Below are positions 1-11,359 of a stretch of 64,000 nt of DNA, in pieces. Origin of the DNA: Vicia villosa. Lineage: Eukaryota > Streptophyta > Magnoliopsida > Fabales > Fabaceae. Where the stretch lies: NCBI RefSeq assembly GCF_029867415.1, contig NC_081183.1, positions 35,174,655 to 35,238,654 on the forward strand, given 5' to 3'. The notes under the pieces are model-generated. The model was given only the letters and a program-made list of their open reading frames with translations. It had not been told where the DNA came from and searched no databases. How positions within the stretch are numbered: position 1 is the first letter of the stretch; the number at the start of each line of letters is the position of its first letter. The position numbers and the translations under genes were made by a program.

Positions 1-137
1 GTTTCTTGCATCTGTCTTCCTTGTATCTCCTTTGTATCTTCTGATCATTCTCTTTTGCAATCAATGAAAATTATCCTCTTTTTCTCTCATATTGTTTTGT
101 TTTTTCATCTGAATCTTTTGTGTTTTTGATGTTATGA

Positions 138-967
138 CAAAAAGGGGGAGAAACTGTGATAAATGATCTGATTTATTTTATCAGTTGCTGGGAGAATGTC
201 TCCACATTTCTAACAAGAATTTGCAAGTTCTATGTCTTTGAGTGTTTTGCAGGATTGAAGACATTTTAAAAAGCTCAACATGAGAAGCAAAGACATGGGG
301 AAAAGCAATTCTGTATAGAAACAAGCTCATGGAAATTGAAGCAAGCTGAGTGCTGTGAAGCTTCAAGATCAGAAGCAAGAAGGAAGAATGTTATGATATT
401 CTGATGATAGAATATGCTCTAACACATTTCTTATTCCTTATATGTTCTGATGCATGTTTAGTTCTTAATATGCTCTGAAACATTATTGTTTATGCTCTGA
501 TACATATTATATGTTCTGATACATATTTTATGTTCTGATTCATTCATGCTCTGATTTTTGTCGTGCAGTTTGTTCTGTAACATTTCAGGATGTAGAGATG
601 CTCTGATGATGCTCTGGTACATTCAACAATGTTCTAATACAATCTAGCATGCAATGATTCAAGAAGAAATTCAAAGCTCTGAAGCTGTCCTATGGAAGCA
701 AGAAGTAGAAGCTATGAATGTTCTGAAGATCTAAGCATATGTGATCGTCTCAACAGAAATGGAAAATACTCAGGGAAGTCCTTTATTTATAAATTTCTTC
801 CAGTATTTATTTCAGGGGGAGATTTTTAATCTCAGGGGGAGACATATTCACACACTATGTTTATATGCTTATGTTATAACTGTGTAATTGTCTTTAGTCG
901 TCTGATATTCTGATTGCAAATTCATATCATTTATATATGTTTTTGTCATCATCAAAAAGGGGGAGAT
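138..967 (+). other. Multiple polypurine tracts upstream of the Sirevirus 3' LTR
   Basis: Purine tracts are visible at about 138-153 (AAAAAGGGGGAGAAA), 815-822, 835-842 and 953-966 (AAAAAGGGGGAGA). The last one abuts the LTR start at 968 and is the likely plus-strand primer. Extra tracts upstream of the proper PPT are a known Sirevirus feature. Confidence 0.7.
410..640 (+). repeat. Degenerate short repeat, TGCTCTGATACAT type
   Basis: A 12-14 base motif of the form ATG(C/T)TCTGATACAT recurs roughly ten times, with spacers of 5 to 30 bases, across the 3' untranslated part of the Sirevirus-like element. No coding frame runs through it. Confidence 0.6.
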
Positions 968-2100
968 TGTTAGAATAAGATTTGTTCTGATCAATATTCT
1001 TAGTTTTGATGATAACAATGTATATGAATTTTGTATGAGATAATGTGGTACTCTAATCCTATGCAATTTCCATTTCAGGAATCACATAAAGAGTATGCAC
1101 AAAATCAGCGGAAGAAGCACTGACTCAGAAGGTTCAGCATGCAACATCAGAACATGGTCTGGCAAGACATCAGAAGATGGTCAAGCAGAATCAGAACATG
1201 GTCTATGGAAGCATCAGAAGGACTTGAGATCAGAAGCAGAAGCACTGAAGTTCTCATGGTATCACGCTAAGAAGCACTTCAAGGTCAGAAGACAAGAAGA
1301 TGCTCTGCACCAAGCTATTTGACTCTGATGATATTCAAACGCTGTTTACACAAACATCAGATCAGAAGCAAGTACAATATGGCAGGCTATGCTGACTGAC
1401 AAAAGGAACGTTAGTAGCTATTAAAGGCAACGTCAGTAGACACAGCGAAAGCAAGGCTCGAGGTTGTTGACAAAAGAGTGAAACATTAAATGCAATGCTG
1501 TACGAAATACGCAGAGCATTAAATGCTCCCAACGGTCATCTTCTCAAACGCCTATAAATAGAAGTTCTGATGAGAAGCTGAATACAACACTTGCGCAAAT
1601 ATACAGAAACGCTGTCAAATTCAAAAAAAATCTCTCAAACTTCATCTTCAACCTCACTACATTGCTGTTGTAATATATTAGTGAGATTAAGCTTAAACTT
1701 AAGAGAAAATCACAGTTATGATAATAGCTTTTTAAGAAGCATTGTAACTCTTAAAAGAATTTGTTTACATTGATTTGTAAGAACTAGAGTGATCAGGTTG
1801 TTGATCAGAATACTCTAGAAAGTCTTAGAGGGTATCTAAGCAGTTTGTTCATAGAGTGATCATGTTTTGATCAGTATACTCTAGAAGACTTAGAATTGTC
1901 TAAGTGGAAAACCATTATAATCTTGTGTGATTAGTGGATTAAATCCTCAGGTGAGGTAAATCACTCCAAGGGGGTGGACTTGAGTAGTTTAGTTAACAAC
2001 GAACCAGGATAAAAATCATTTTGCAAATAGTTTTTATCTTACAAGTTTTAAAGCTACACTTATTCAAACCCCCCCTTTTTAAGTGTTTTTCTATCCTTCA
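968..2100 (+). repeat. 3' LTR of the Sirevirus-like element
   Basis: The LTR starts TGTTAGAATAAG directly after the purine tract and ends in TTCA where the interrupted copia A frame resumes, giving 1133 bp. It contains a TATA box near 1552 and a C-rich/T-rich stretch near its 3' end (2070-2082). The 5' LTR is not in the window, so the borders come from the flanks and the TG...CA rule. Confidence 0.75.
1552..1560 (+). promoter_or_regulatory. TATA box of the Sirevirus-like LTR
   Basis: CTATAAATA lies in the middle of the LTR, 41 bases after an AACGGTC segment. It is the likely Pol II core promoter, with U3 upstream and R-U5 downstream. Confidence 0.6.
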
Positions 2101-3300
2101 TATAGCTCTTGAGTATTCGAGTTGATCCACAGGTTTACCTGTATTTGGCATAAGCATTTCTCCCGAATCCATGGGAGTACTTACCGGAGAACAATTTTCA
2201 TAATTGAACTTCTTGAGTATTTTCTCAATGTAATGAGATTGCGTAATTACAATCCCCTTGTTCTCCCGTTTAATCTTAATACCAAGAATAATGTCTGCTT
2301 CTCCCATATCCTTCATGGAGAACTTTGATGACAAAAAATTCTTTGTTTTATCAACTTGATTTTGGTCGGTGCCAAAGATCAACATGTCATCAACATATAG
2401 ACAAATGAAAACTCCTTTACCGGATATATCAAATTTACTATATACACATTTGTCAGCTTGGTTTAGAATGAAACCATTAGACAAAAAAACCTCATCAAAC
2501 TTTTGATGCCACTGCTTCGGAGCTTGTTTCAGCCCATACAACGACTTAACTAGCTTACACACTTTGTGCTCATTACCAGGAATTACAAATCCTTCAGGTT
2601 GCTTCATATACACTTCTTCTTCCAAATCACCATTCAGAAATGCTGTTTTGACATCCATTTGATGAATCACTAGATTATGAATAGCCGCCAAGGCAATCAA
2701 CAATCTAATAGTAGTGATACGGGCAACTGGAGCATAGGTATCGAAATAATCAATCCCTTCTTTTTGTCTGAAGCCTTGGATAACTAATCTAGCTTTAAAC
2801 TTGTCAATTGTACCATCGACTTTCATCTTCTTTTTGAAGATCCATTTGCAACCCAATGGTTTGCAGCCTGGTGGTAAATCAGATAATACCCAAGTATTAT
2901 TTTCCATGATAGAACCAATCTCTTCATCAATGGCTTCTTTCCAAAAATTAGAATCTTGAGATTTCACAGCTTCATCATACGTTCTTGGATCCTCCTCTAT
3001 ACTATAGCAATAATAGTATTGAGTCTCAATCTGATCCTTTGATCCCTCAACTAAATATAGTTGAAAATCATATCCATAAGATCTAGATTTTCTAGCTCTT
3101 TTGCTTCTACGGGGTTCAAGTGTCTCACTTGGTACATCATTTGAATGATCATCCCTTAGAGATTCATCTGAATTAGGTATAGATATCTTTGGTCTAGGTA
3201 TAGAAGAGAAACAATTCTCATCAAATATGGCATCTCTTGATTCTATAATCGTGTTAATAGAAATCGAGTCATTAGGTTCTATAACATAAAACCTATAAGC
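2101..3300 (-). pseudogene. Copia A reverse transcriptase (truncated)
   Basis: The minus-strand frame starts in the basic, proline/serine-rich linker between integrase and RT (about 3300-2990). It continues into a copia RT with the NTWVLSDLPPGCKPLGCKWI region near 2900-2840 and the catalytic YVDDMLIFG motif near 2400-2375. The frame is open from about 3300 to 2101 and is cut at the residues SRAI, just before the RNase H domain, by the Sirevirus insertion. An in-frame TAG at 3301-3303 separates it from the integrase block. RT would copy element RNA into cDNA; this copy lacks RNase H and is joined to a broken upstream frame. Confidence 0.9.
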
Positions 3301-4466
3301 CTAGGAGTGTTCAGCATATCCAACAAAGATGCAAGCTACACCCTTTTTGCCCAAAGTTTTCCTTTTTGGGTCCGGGAGTCTAACCACGGCCCTACAACCC
3401 CAAACACGTAGAAATGTTAAGTTGGGTCGTTTCTTATACCAAAGTTCATATGGGGTAGTCTTGTTCCTTTTATTAGGAACCCTATTTAACAAATAGCAAG
3501 CCGTTAACATAGCTTCTCCCCAAAACCCTTCACTCAAACCAGAGTAAGATAACATGGCATTTACCATTTCTTTAAGAAGTCTATTTTTCCTTTCAGACAC
3601 ACCATTTGTTGAGGTGTATAAGGTGTCGTAGTCTCATGAATGATTCCTACGGATTGGAAAAATACAGGATCATAATATTCACCACCTCTATTAGTGTGTA
3701 ACGTTTTAATCAGCACATTCCGTTGCACTTCAACTTCAGTTTTATAAATTTTGAATTTATCCAAGGCTTCGTCCTTAGCGTGCAACAAATAAACATAGCA
3801 GAATCTAGATGCATCATCAATAAAAGTGACAAAATATTTTTTATTCCCTAATGATGGAGTAGCATGCAAATCACATAAATCACTATGTATTAACTCAAGA
3901 ATGATAGATTTCCTTGTTATACTTTTAAAAGGTTGTCTAGTGATCTTTGTTAACATGCAAGTTTTACACTTTTCGTTATTTTCATCAAAAACAGGAATTA
4001 AATCGTTTTTAGACATTTCATGCATTCTTTTATAATGTACGTGTCCTAGACGAGCATGCCATAACGAAAAAATGATAATATTCGAAGAAGACATAAATAT
4101 AGAACCAGAATCTTTAGGAACTCCATTCAAATCCATCATAAACATTCCATTATTATAATAACCAAATCCTACAAACACACCAGACTTCGATAAAACATAT
4201 TTATCGGATTCACACACTTGCTTGTATCCAAGCTTATTCAATACAGGACCAGAAATTAAATTCTTACGTAACTTAGGAACATACAATACATTAAACAAAG
4301 TAATAGTCTTTCCAGAACTGAATTCTAGCACCACGTTTCCTTTGCCTTCAACAGGAGCGAAGTGACCATCTCCCATGTATAGAACAGAACCATCATCCAC
4401 TGGAACAAATGTCTTGAACCAGAAACGATCCCTGCAAACATGTGTTGTGGCGCTAGAATCAATCCA
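3301..4466 (-). pseudogene. Copia A protease and integrase, broken
   Basis: The protease begins near 4466 with W-I-D-S-S-A: the catalytic aspartate is present but the usual D-S/T-G-A glycine is serine. A TGA stop directly precedes it. The integrase follows, with an HARLGH...CKTC zinc motif (about 4060-3955), the HSDLCD aspartate (about 3880), and the FWGEA and YELWYKK segments near 3520 and 3445. The frame shifts by one base near 3607-3612, in a run of A (sense strand), so the integrase core is split between two frames. These domains would mature the polyprotein and insert cDNA. The lost glycine, stop and shift make it non-functional. Confidence 0.88.
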
Positions 4467-5447
4467 TCACGCGATAGCATCATCCTGCACATAAAATGCC
4501 TCAGAAGTTAGTGAAACCGAATGTTTAATCAAACTATTCAAATCACAAATTGATTTCTGACCTTGGTTTTCAGATTGGTCCTTAGACCCTTTTCCTGAAC
4601 CACTTGCATTCGCGTTGTCGTGCTTTTTGCCGATACGACAATCCTTCTTGAAGTGGCCTGTTCTGCCACACTTCCAGCATTCTAGTTTCGGTTTCTTGTT
4701 AACACCGAAATTGCCCTTTTTGTTATTGAAAGCACGTTTCTTTCCTTTGTTTTTGTTGTTATTGTTCTTACCACCCTCTTCAATCATATTAACCGAGGGT
4801 CCAGCAAGTTCTTTGCCTTTTCCTTTGTTATCCTCATGCGCACGTAGAGATTCCTCTATGCGCAAGTGACTTCCAAGTTGGATCAAAGACAGTTAGTCTT
4901 TTCCATGTTTCAGATTGTGTTTGAAATCCTTCCATGAAGGAGGCAACTTGTCTATGATGCTTGAGACAGATATTGTTTCATCCATCTTCAATCCATGTAG
5001 TGTGAATTGTCCAAGGATTCGGAGGAGTTCATTGAATTATTCCATAACAGACCTTGATTCAACCATTTTGTAATTGTTGAAGTCGGTCACCAGGAACTTT
5101 TTACTGGATGAGTCCTCTGCCATGTACTTGGCTTCGAGACAATCCCACAATTCCTTTGCAGATTCCACGTTTTGGTAAATATCAAATAAGGGATCAGACA
5201 TACCGTTAAGAATGTGCCCTCTGCATATGTAGTCGTCGTTCTCCCACTTTGATTGGCGTCTCAGATTTTCAACCGTGTCATCCTCCTCAAGTTCTGGAAT
5301 TGGTGTAGACAGGACGTGCACCACCTTCAACGTTGTCAACATGAAATGCATCTTCTTCTGCCAACGCCTGAAGTCTTGTCCTTGAAACTTGTCCAATTTT
5401 CCGAAACTTTTAGTCATCTCCTTCACGGTGCTTCCTCCTCCAGCCAT
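4467..5447 (-). pseudogene. Copia A Gag (UBN2-type with CCHC knuckle), broken
   Basis: Translation would begin at the ATG at 5447 (MAGGGSTVKEM). The N-terminal 135 residues match the copia UBN2-type capsid, including FRRWQKKMHFML and the LFDIYQNVESAKELWD segment. A CCHC knuckle, CWKCGRTGHFKKDC, lies near 4680-4640, after a lysine/asparagine-rich linker. In-frame stops occur at about 5037-5039 and near 4892, so the Gag is split in three although the frame is otherwise kept. Gag would form the virus-like particle and bind element RNA. The start codon is only 14 bases from B's target duplication, so B landed in A's short leader. Confidence 0.9.
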
Positions 5448-5461
5448 GATTATCAGAAAAT

Positions 5462-5466
5462 GTTAC
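5462..5466. other. Target site duplication of element B, left copy (GTTAC)
   Basis: GTTAC directly precedes the TG of B's left LTR. An identical GTTAC follows the CA of B's right LTR at 32679-32683. Five-base duplications are normal for LTR elements and show that both B borders are original. Confidence 0.92.
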
Positions 5467-6422
5467 TGTTTACGGTGATTTTTGGTAAACAACCGCTAGT
5501 CTTCCAAACTATAATAAATATGATTTGGTTACTCGCAGGATCGACTAGATTGATCCTAGGACATAGTCAAAAAGGTTGCTATTCATGATAGTTCGAATTA
5601 TGTCTATGATTGGTGTGTCTCGAAATAAGAAATACTTGATCACAGAAATAAAGATTAGCAATCACCTTGTTATACATGTAAATATAACATCAGCGAAGGG
5701 TAAGTTAAAAATAAAACATAAGACAAAACTGTAAAAGTGCAAGAATCTTAAAGTGCAGAGAAGTTAAATGCTTCGAAAATTAAATGACATGAAAGTAACA
5801 AGTGCAGGAATATAAATGACATAAAGTAAATGAAAGGAAGTAATGTCGAAAGATACTTGAATAAAGAGAAAAATACACATGTATTTAAATTGGTGTTGGT
5901 GTCATACGTACATTTCTCAGCGAACTCTTTCTCTTAACACTTTATACTTGAGTAACATGTGAGTGATTTGTACAAAATGAACACACGGAATCCTAACATT
6001 AAGACCCTTATTTATACTAGTTTCGACCCTAACGGTCCTACACTAATCTAATGCCATGTTGCCCACAGAAAATCCAGGGATGCCATCTGTCTTCGTGCGG
6101 TTACATAAACTATTTCGAAATTCAAATCATCCCGCCTGAATCTCCCTTCGATGCGTGGCAACATAATCAGAATCGAGAATGCCACGAAAACACGCTAAGC
6201 TTCAGTAATTCGCATATTTCGCAAAAAACATTTAAGTCCCAAAGATTATTCTTTTCGAATTTAGCTTCGGCGCTCACTATCTTTGTTCCAACTTAAACAT
6301 CATTCTCGAAGCATGGCCACCATTAGCCATTTTTATCTCCAAAGATGACCATCAGTAACCATCTTTCTTTAAATTCCAAATCTTCGAAGGACATTCTTCT
6401 CAAACAAAATCTTCAGCTAACA
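5467..6422 (-). repeat. 3' LTR of element B
   Basis: This 956-bp copy matches 31723-32678 almost base for base, with a few substitutions such as TTTTTGG against TTTCCGG near the start. It runs TG...CA. A TATA box lies at 6009-6016 on the minus strand. Confidence 0.95.
6009..6016 (-). promoter_or_regulatory. TATA box in element B 3' LTR
   Basis: TATTTATA on the plus strand reads TATAAATA on the sense strand of B. The same octamer is at 32265-32272 in the other LTR. Confidence 0.6.
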
Positions 6423-6440
6423 AATTGCCCCCAATAAATG
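6423..6440 (-). other. Polypurine tract of element B
   Basis: Directly inside the 3' LTR the sense strand reads ATTGGGGGCAATT. Element D has an almost identical sequence (TTGGGGGGCAATT) before its 3' LTR, which supports this as the plus-strand primer site of this family. Confidence 0.75.
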
Positions 6441-6856
6441 CCTGTTTCGAAAAACAAGAGAAATAGGCGTTTCTTGCTATAACAAGATTTCATTTTTTAG
6501 AGTTCCGAGACCATTGACTGACGTCATAATCATTTATGACTCTGTTTCCAAAACGTCTTGTCATTTTCAAAGATGTCTACTCATAACTTACATTCCCACG
6601 TTCTGGTCTTACCTCATGATCATTACTCCTATATACTAGGAGTGAAGCTAATAACTATTCGACCGCCGTTGGATTAAATCAATGCCTGCCGCGTATCTCT
6701 TGGATTTTACCCAAAAGATTTGAAAGGGTTTCCGTTAAACCTTTAAATACCTGAACTCTTACCTTCATATAACTTTCACCTCTATTTCCTCATTCTTTCC
6801 ACAGAAAAGAACGTTTCTGGTTATATTCAAACCCATTTCCAAAATCAAACTTACTC
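6441..6856 (+). promoter_or_regulatory. Promoter and 5' UTR region of the antisense PMD gene in B
   Basis: These 416 bases hold no coding frame. CTTTAAATAC at 6741-6750 is a TATA-like element about 110 bases before the ATG at 6857. Between them is a pyrimidine-rich leader (CTCTATTTCCTCATTCTTTC). The spacing resembles the TATA-to-ATG distance of about 130 bases seen for the other two antisense genes. This is inferred from sequence; transcription is not shown. Confidence 0.5.
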
Positions 6857-9128
6857 ATGGCGTCTTCCTCAAACGTTCTTCAACCCGCTTTGAAACTTCA
6901 GAAATCTACACAGATGGGGGATCAAGAGTACATACCAAACCCAAATACTGCAGAAGTGCGCGCCATTTATGCTTCTCAGGTAATCATTCCCTTTGAACTT
7001 TCTGGAAAAACTCATGCCTTCATGGGACCTTTACCAGGAGAAAATAATTCTGCTTTGAATAAATTCTTTCCTGCTTATTATAAAACTAGGCCCTTAGTTA
7101 GTAAGAACAAGATAGATGAAGATGGTCGTCCAGTCTTAGCAGATCCTAATGGTGCAGAAGATACTTCGACTGTAACCCCTTCAACCCTAGAAAAAATTAG
7201 GTTAAACTATGTAACCAATTTTGTGAAAGTTTTTAGGTCACTTCCCCTAGCAAAAGACCCTGAATTGTACTATGCCTGGTTAGCAAGAGTAGAGAAACAC
7301 AAGGCTTCTTTCTGGAAACAACTGGGCATTTATGACTTAATCCAATTATCCAAAACTGGTTTAGAATACAACCAAACCATGTTAGTAGCATCAGTTCATT
7401 TCTGGGATGCTTCCCATAACACTTTCCATCTTCCATGTGGAATGGTCACCCCAACTCTTTTCGACATAGCTGCTATCACGGGGCTTCGACCAACCGGAGA
7501 AACTTTTGACCCCAATGTCATGGATACTGATACTATTAACTTTAACGAAGTAACAGTTACTTACACTGCGTTTATTCAACAATATCATGACGAAAACAAT
7601 GAGGTAGTCTCGGACGAAGAGCATATTGCTTTCTTAGCCTTGTGGCTCTCGAGATGCGTTTTCTGTTCTAGGTCCATACAAGTAGCAAAGAGGTATCTTT
7701 GTATGGCCAATCAACTACATGCTAGAACACAACTAAACTTGAGCCAGTTAATTCTAGGGTTTCTCTATGAGAATCTAGGTGAAGCAACAGACCTTGTTAA
7801 GAATTACACAACAGGATCCCTACTTTTCGCTGGTCCCTTCTGGCTGCTGCAACTGTGGCTCAATGCTACTTTCGAAGCTCACCTCCCATTTCGAGGTATT
7901 GTCAACGAAGAAGATCCCAACATAAAAAATCGAACTGTAGAGGAACACGGTTGGCTCTGCTCACTCCAAAAGAAGAGACTGGGAAGCTTCGTGAATATTT
8001 TTTAGCATATACCATGATGTTCGCCCAACGTTATCAATTCAGCCCTTCGATGGCTCCATTCGTAAACAGGACAGTGGGTCCCGAATGGTTCACTCGAAAG
8101 TTTCCAGCAATGTCTCAGGATCAGGAGGTGGAATCCATGACCATTGGGAAGCTTTTCTCAGTCCAAGGCTATTCTATCACCGACTTCGACCCTCCAAGGG
8201 CCAATGTGTTCTTCTTGGCTACCAACCAAATCTTGTATCAAGACAGTTTGGATTAGTCCAGGTGAAACCCAAATGCTTATATGACAAAAGGAACCACATG
8301 TGTCTATACACTTTACATCTAACTGAAGAAGAATGCAACTCCAAAATTGCCAGATACGCTGGTGTTGCCAATCTTTCCCCTATTCCTTTCGAACCTGTCT
8401 TTTATTCTACTCTAGACTTCCAACAATGGTGGACAGATTACTACACCATGCAAATCTTCGATGCTGAAAGTCTTACTCGAGAACTAACTGAAGCTTTTGC
8501 TGATGTGCAGGAAAACTTTCACAAAGGTACTTCGACTCATATTAAAGAAATACAAGCTTTTTAAAAATTCTTTGAAACTATTTATAGGCCTGATGATCTT
8601 AGTCGGACCGTTCGTGAAGCTGCAGTTATTTTACGTGAAAAGTTTTCTGCTAAACTGGTTAAGTTGAAACTGCCCCCGTCTGTTCGACCAGAACTGCGTT
8701 ATGAAGTGGCTTTCAAACTTAATCCTCCAAAATTCCCTCCACTGCCGAGCGCTGATTTTGGTGTGGCTTTGAGCCCTCCTTTCCCAGACTGGTTCGTGTG
8801 TGGGAATGCTTTTAAAATTCTTCAAGAACAAACTAAAAGACGCGCTGAACGAGTGGTCCCGACTAAGCATACCCTGGATACTTTCAAAGGACATCTCCAT
8901 ATAGATCTTGAACATGTTCGTGTCTTGACTCCAATACCTGAAGGTTTGGGTTTAGACATCCTTTCGACTGGCTTTTCTTTTTCTACTGAAACACTGATTC
9001 CAATTTTACTTGCAGCCGTTACTCGAAAGAGAAAGATCAAAGAAATCCCTGCGCAGAAAGCTTCTGACGTTTCGAAGAGCAACAAGCCAAGTATGAGTGA
9101 CTCTATCACCACTGATAAGAAACCCACG

Positions 9129-9200
9129 GTATATACATACTTTATATTCCGCTTGTATATCTTGTAAATCATACTTACTTTACTCAATCTCCATTTTTAG
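9129..9200 (+). other. Putative intron 1 of antisense PMD gene (B)
   Basis: It begins GTATATAC and ends CCATTTTTAG, 72 bases, with a T-rich 3' end. The flanking exons read KKPT and GSKP in phase 0. Homologous exon borders are found in element D. Confidence 0.65.
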
Positions 9201-9467
9201 GGCTCGAAGCCTCTGACACATCCGAAGCGAAAAGCTTCTCAAATAGTCGTTTCAGACGACGATGACAAATCTCCTCCTCGAACCAGACAAGCCCAAAAGA
9301 AAAACAGAAGGCCGTCACTCCTTTAGGAAAAGAAAAGGGATCTGGGTCTTCGAAAATTACGTCACCGGGTGAAAAGGTATCCTCTGAAGAGTCACCTTTA
9401 AAAGGTGGTAGTAACGTTCTTGTTGTAGAGAGCCACAACTCGAGTCCAGATAACATTCCAACCAAGG

Positions 9468-9546
9468 TATTTGGATTTCACAACATAATCACCTTTATAG
9501 ACTTTAACTTAGACAATTAAGTTAACGTTTTACCTTATGATTGTAG
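9468..9546 (+). other. Putative intron 2 of antisense PMD gene (B)
   Basis: It begins GTATTTGG after ACCAAG and ends ATGATTGTAG, 79 bases. Removing it joins an Asn/Pro/Thr-rich exon end to the short DDVGTATS exon. Confidence 0.65.
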
Positions 9547-9616
9547 GATGATGTTGGCACAGCCACTTCTGATCTCAAAGCCTTCACCCTCACTATTGAC
9601 CTTGATAATCTCCAAG

Positions 9617-9695
9617 GTACGTGCATGTTCTTTCTTATGGCAACGAGATTTCTTGCAACCTTCCCACCATAATATGTTCTAATTACTCCATGTAG
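9617..9695 (+). other. Putative intron 3 of antisense PMD gene (B)
   Basis: It begins GTACGTGC after CTCCAAG and ends CCATGTAG, 79 bases, phase 1. The downstream exon opens straight into the long C-terminal frame, which has no ATG at its start. This supports splicing rather than a separate start. Confidence 0.65.
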
Positions 9696-10762
9696 ACAAA
9701 TCTCACGTGCTTTCGCCAGTTGTCGAAGACGCTCAGCCTCTTGCGACTATCATTCCTACTGCAGCAGTCGAAGAAAGCCATTCAACTGATGATTCTCCAC
9801 CTACCCACAAAAGTGAAAATATGGGAGCAGATCGACAATGTTCAGGTAGTAACAATGTAGCTGGTCACCCAACTGGTAGTGAGGATACTATATCTGAACA
9901 AGATGCTATGGAGGAAACCTCCAAGTTAGCCACAGTTGGTCCTCACGAAACTTCACCCTTTGGGACCATAGTTTCTCCTGAAACTACTCCGACGCCTGCC
10001 CCAACAAAGCCTACCCCTTCAGATTTGGAGCAACTTAAGCAAACTGATCCTCTCAGGTTCCTCAAGGCCATGATGAATATTGATAATATTTCGTCCTCTG
10101 AGCTCGAAACTTCTCCAGTTGTTCAGACAGAATCTGGCGACAAAGAGGATACTTCTAGTCTTCTTCATCAGATAAAGGAAAAGTTCTTCGAAACCAACCT
10201 TGTCGAAATTCTTAGTAAGGATCCTACCAAAGGTCATAGCTTGAATCAACTTTTGAAAAAGGTGGATCTGCTTCTGGTTTCAACAGAAGTCTCAGAGGTG
10301 ATTGTTTTGCTGGGTTCTTTGATCGAACAACTTCAGTCAAACATTCTTCGACGTCGAAATGTTGATGAACAACTTACTACAAAGGTGGCTTCTCATAGTT
10401 CATCTTGGAAAGCTGCTACTGATGCGACGAAGAAGGGTGATGCTCTCAAGCTTAAACGCTCAGAGAAACAAAAAGAGTGTGACGAATGTGAGCAGAATAT
10501 CAAATCCTGGAAGCAGGAAATTATTAAGCTTGAAGAGAAGATAAAAGAGGCTGAATCTCGTAAGGCAACAATTCAACAAATCAGTGAGCAAGAATTGATT
10601 GAAGTTGCACATTTAGGAATCCAGCATTTCGAAGCTGCGCAGAAACTAGTGCCCAAAATTGAAGAATTGAAGAAACAACGGGCTTTGATTGAACTTCGCA
10701 TGTCTTCATGGGAGGTTCAGTATTCGAAGATAAAAGACAATCTTCCTAGGGATTTCAATTAG

Positions 10763-11224
10763 TCATTTCGAAATTTGTACTTTATTTTGTGATGCGCACT
10801 TATTTTGCTTTGTAATCGAATTCCTCCAGGAATAATATACATACGCGCACCTTTGTCTTTTAATTTACCCATTTATTTCATTTTGCAATGATCATGAGTA
10901 ACACTCTAGCAATTTCTTCAAATCTTGCCAAAATATATTTTTATTGCCACAGTAATCTTAATAAATGTAAGCCCGTGACCTGACTATCCTTCGCACCCCT
11001 TTTAGCCTAGACTTGACGTTTCTACTCCCTTAGCCGTAACCATCATTAATTGATGACGTCACTTTCTTCAAAACGTCTCTTTAAGACGTGCGTGCACCAG
11101 TTTTTCATGATTGCATCTCAACTTCCAAGGGCGGGAAACGGCGGAAGCCATAACTCCTCTTTGGAATACCAAACGCGGTCTAATCAATCATTAAAATTAA
11201 ATTGTTCCTTTATTGCCCCAGGCC
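10763..11224 (+). other. Spacer between the two antisense genes of B
   Basis: No supported gene. It holds the probable 3' UTR of the PMD gene (AATAATATACATAC near 10831; T-rich) and the upstream region of the next antisense gene. The region has scattered GACGTC/ACGTC motifs (11043-11083) that could be promoter elements. Confidence 0.45.
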
Positions 11225-11232
11225 TATATAAA
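11225..11232 (+). promoter_or_regulatory. TATA box of the second antisense gene in B
   Basis: TATATAAA follows AGGCC and lies 135 bases before the ATG at 11360. It is a strong Pol II TATA match and implies that this frame has its own promoter rather than being expressed from B's LTR. Confidence 0.65.
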
Positions 11233-11359
11233 GGATTAGCATTATACTTCTTTCTTCATACTTGCTTCAAAACTCTTGTCCAAGACTTCGTTTCTCTTCT
11301 TGCATTCTCTCAAACACAGAGTCAAAAAAGAAAACCCTTTTCAAACTCTTCTTCTCCCC

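Larger units (their letters stand above)
1..2100 (+). mobile_element. Sirevirus-like copia retrotransposon, 3' end
   Basis: This is the non-coding 3' internal region (1-967) and the 3' LTR (968-2100) of a Ty1/copia element whose coding part lies left of the window. Several purine tracts of the form AAAGGGGGAG or CAGGGGGAG occur before the LTR, as is known for Sireviruses. The LTR ends at the point where the minus-strand RT frame of copia A breaks off at 2101, so the element inserted into A. The 3' flank is TATAG, the expected target duplication; its partner is outside the window. I see no env-like frame: the short open frames in 1-1800 have no recognisable domain. The assignment to Sirevirus rests on the purine tracts and LTR style, not on coding sequence. 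Confidence 0.75.
6857..10762 (+). pseudogene. Antisense plant mobile domain (PMD) plus coiled-coil gene in element B
   Basis: The gene lies opposite to B's own coding strand, between pol and the 3' LTR. Exons are proposed at 6857-9128, 9201-9467, 9547-9616 and 9696-10762; each intron of 72-79 bases starts GT and ends AG, and reading phase is kept across the last two. Exon 1 encodes a PMD, with CGMVTPTLFDIAAITGL near 7434-7484 and the WLLQLWLNATFEAH segment near 7840-7880. Exon 2 is basic and serine-rich. Exon 4 is acidic/Thr-Pro-rich and then forms a lysine/glutamate-rich coiled coil (about 10440-10740). Breaks: frame shifts near 7945, 8220 and 9280 and a TAA at 8562-8564. PMD proteins of host plants (MAIN/MAIL family) act in genome maintenance and silencing. 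What the element uses its PMD for is unknown. Element D carries a homologue with the same layout. Confidence 0.85.

Noticed and set aside
1095..1322. 75-codon frame in the Sirevirus LTR
   Set aside because: No domain, inside an LTR upstream of the TATA box; chance frame.
4615..4869. Plus-strand frame opposite copia A Gag
   Set aside because: Shadow of the lysine/asparagine-rich Gag linker; Leu/Phe/Pro-rich as expected for its complement.
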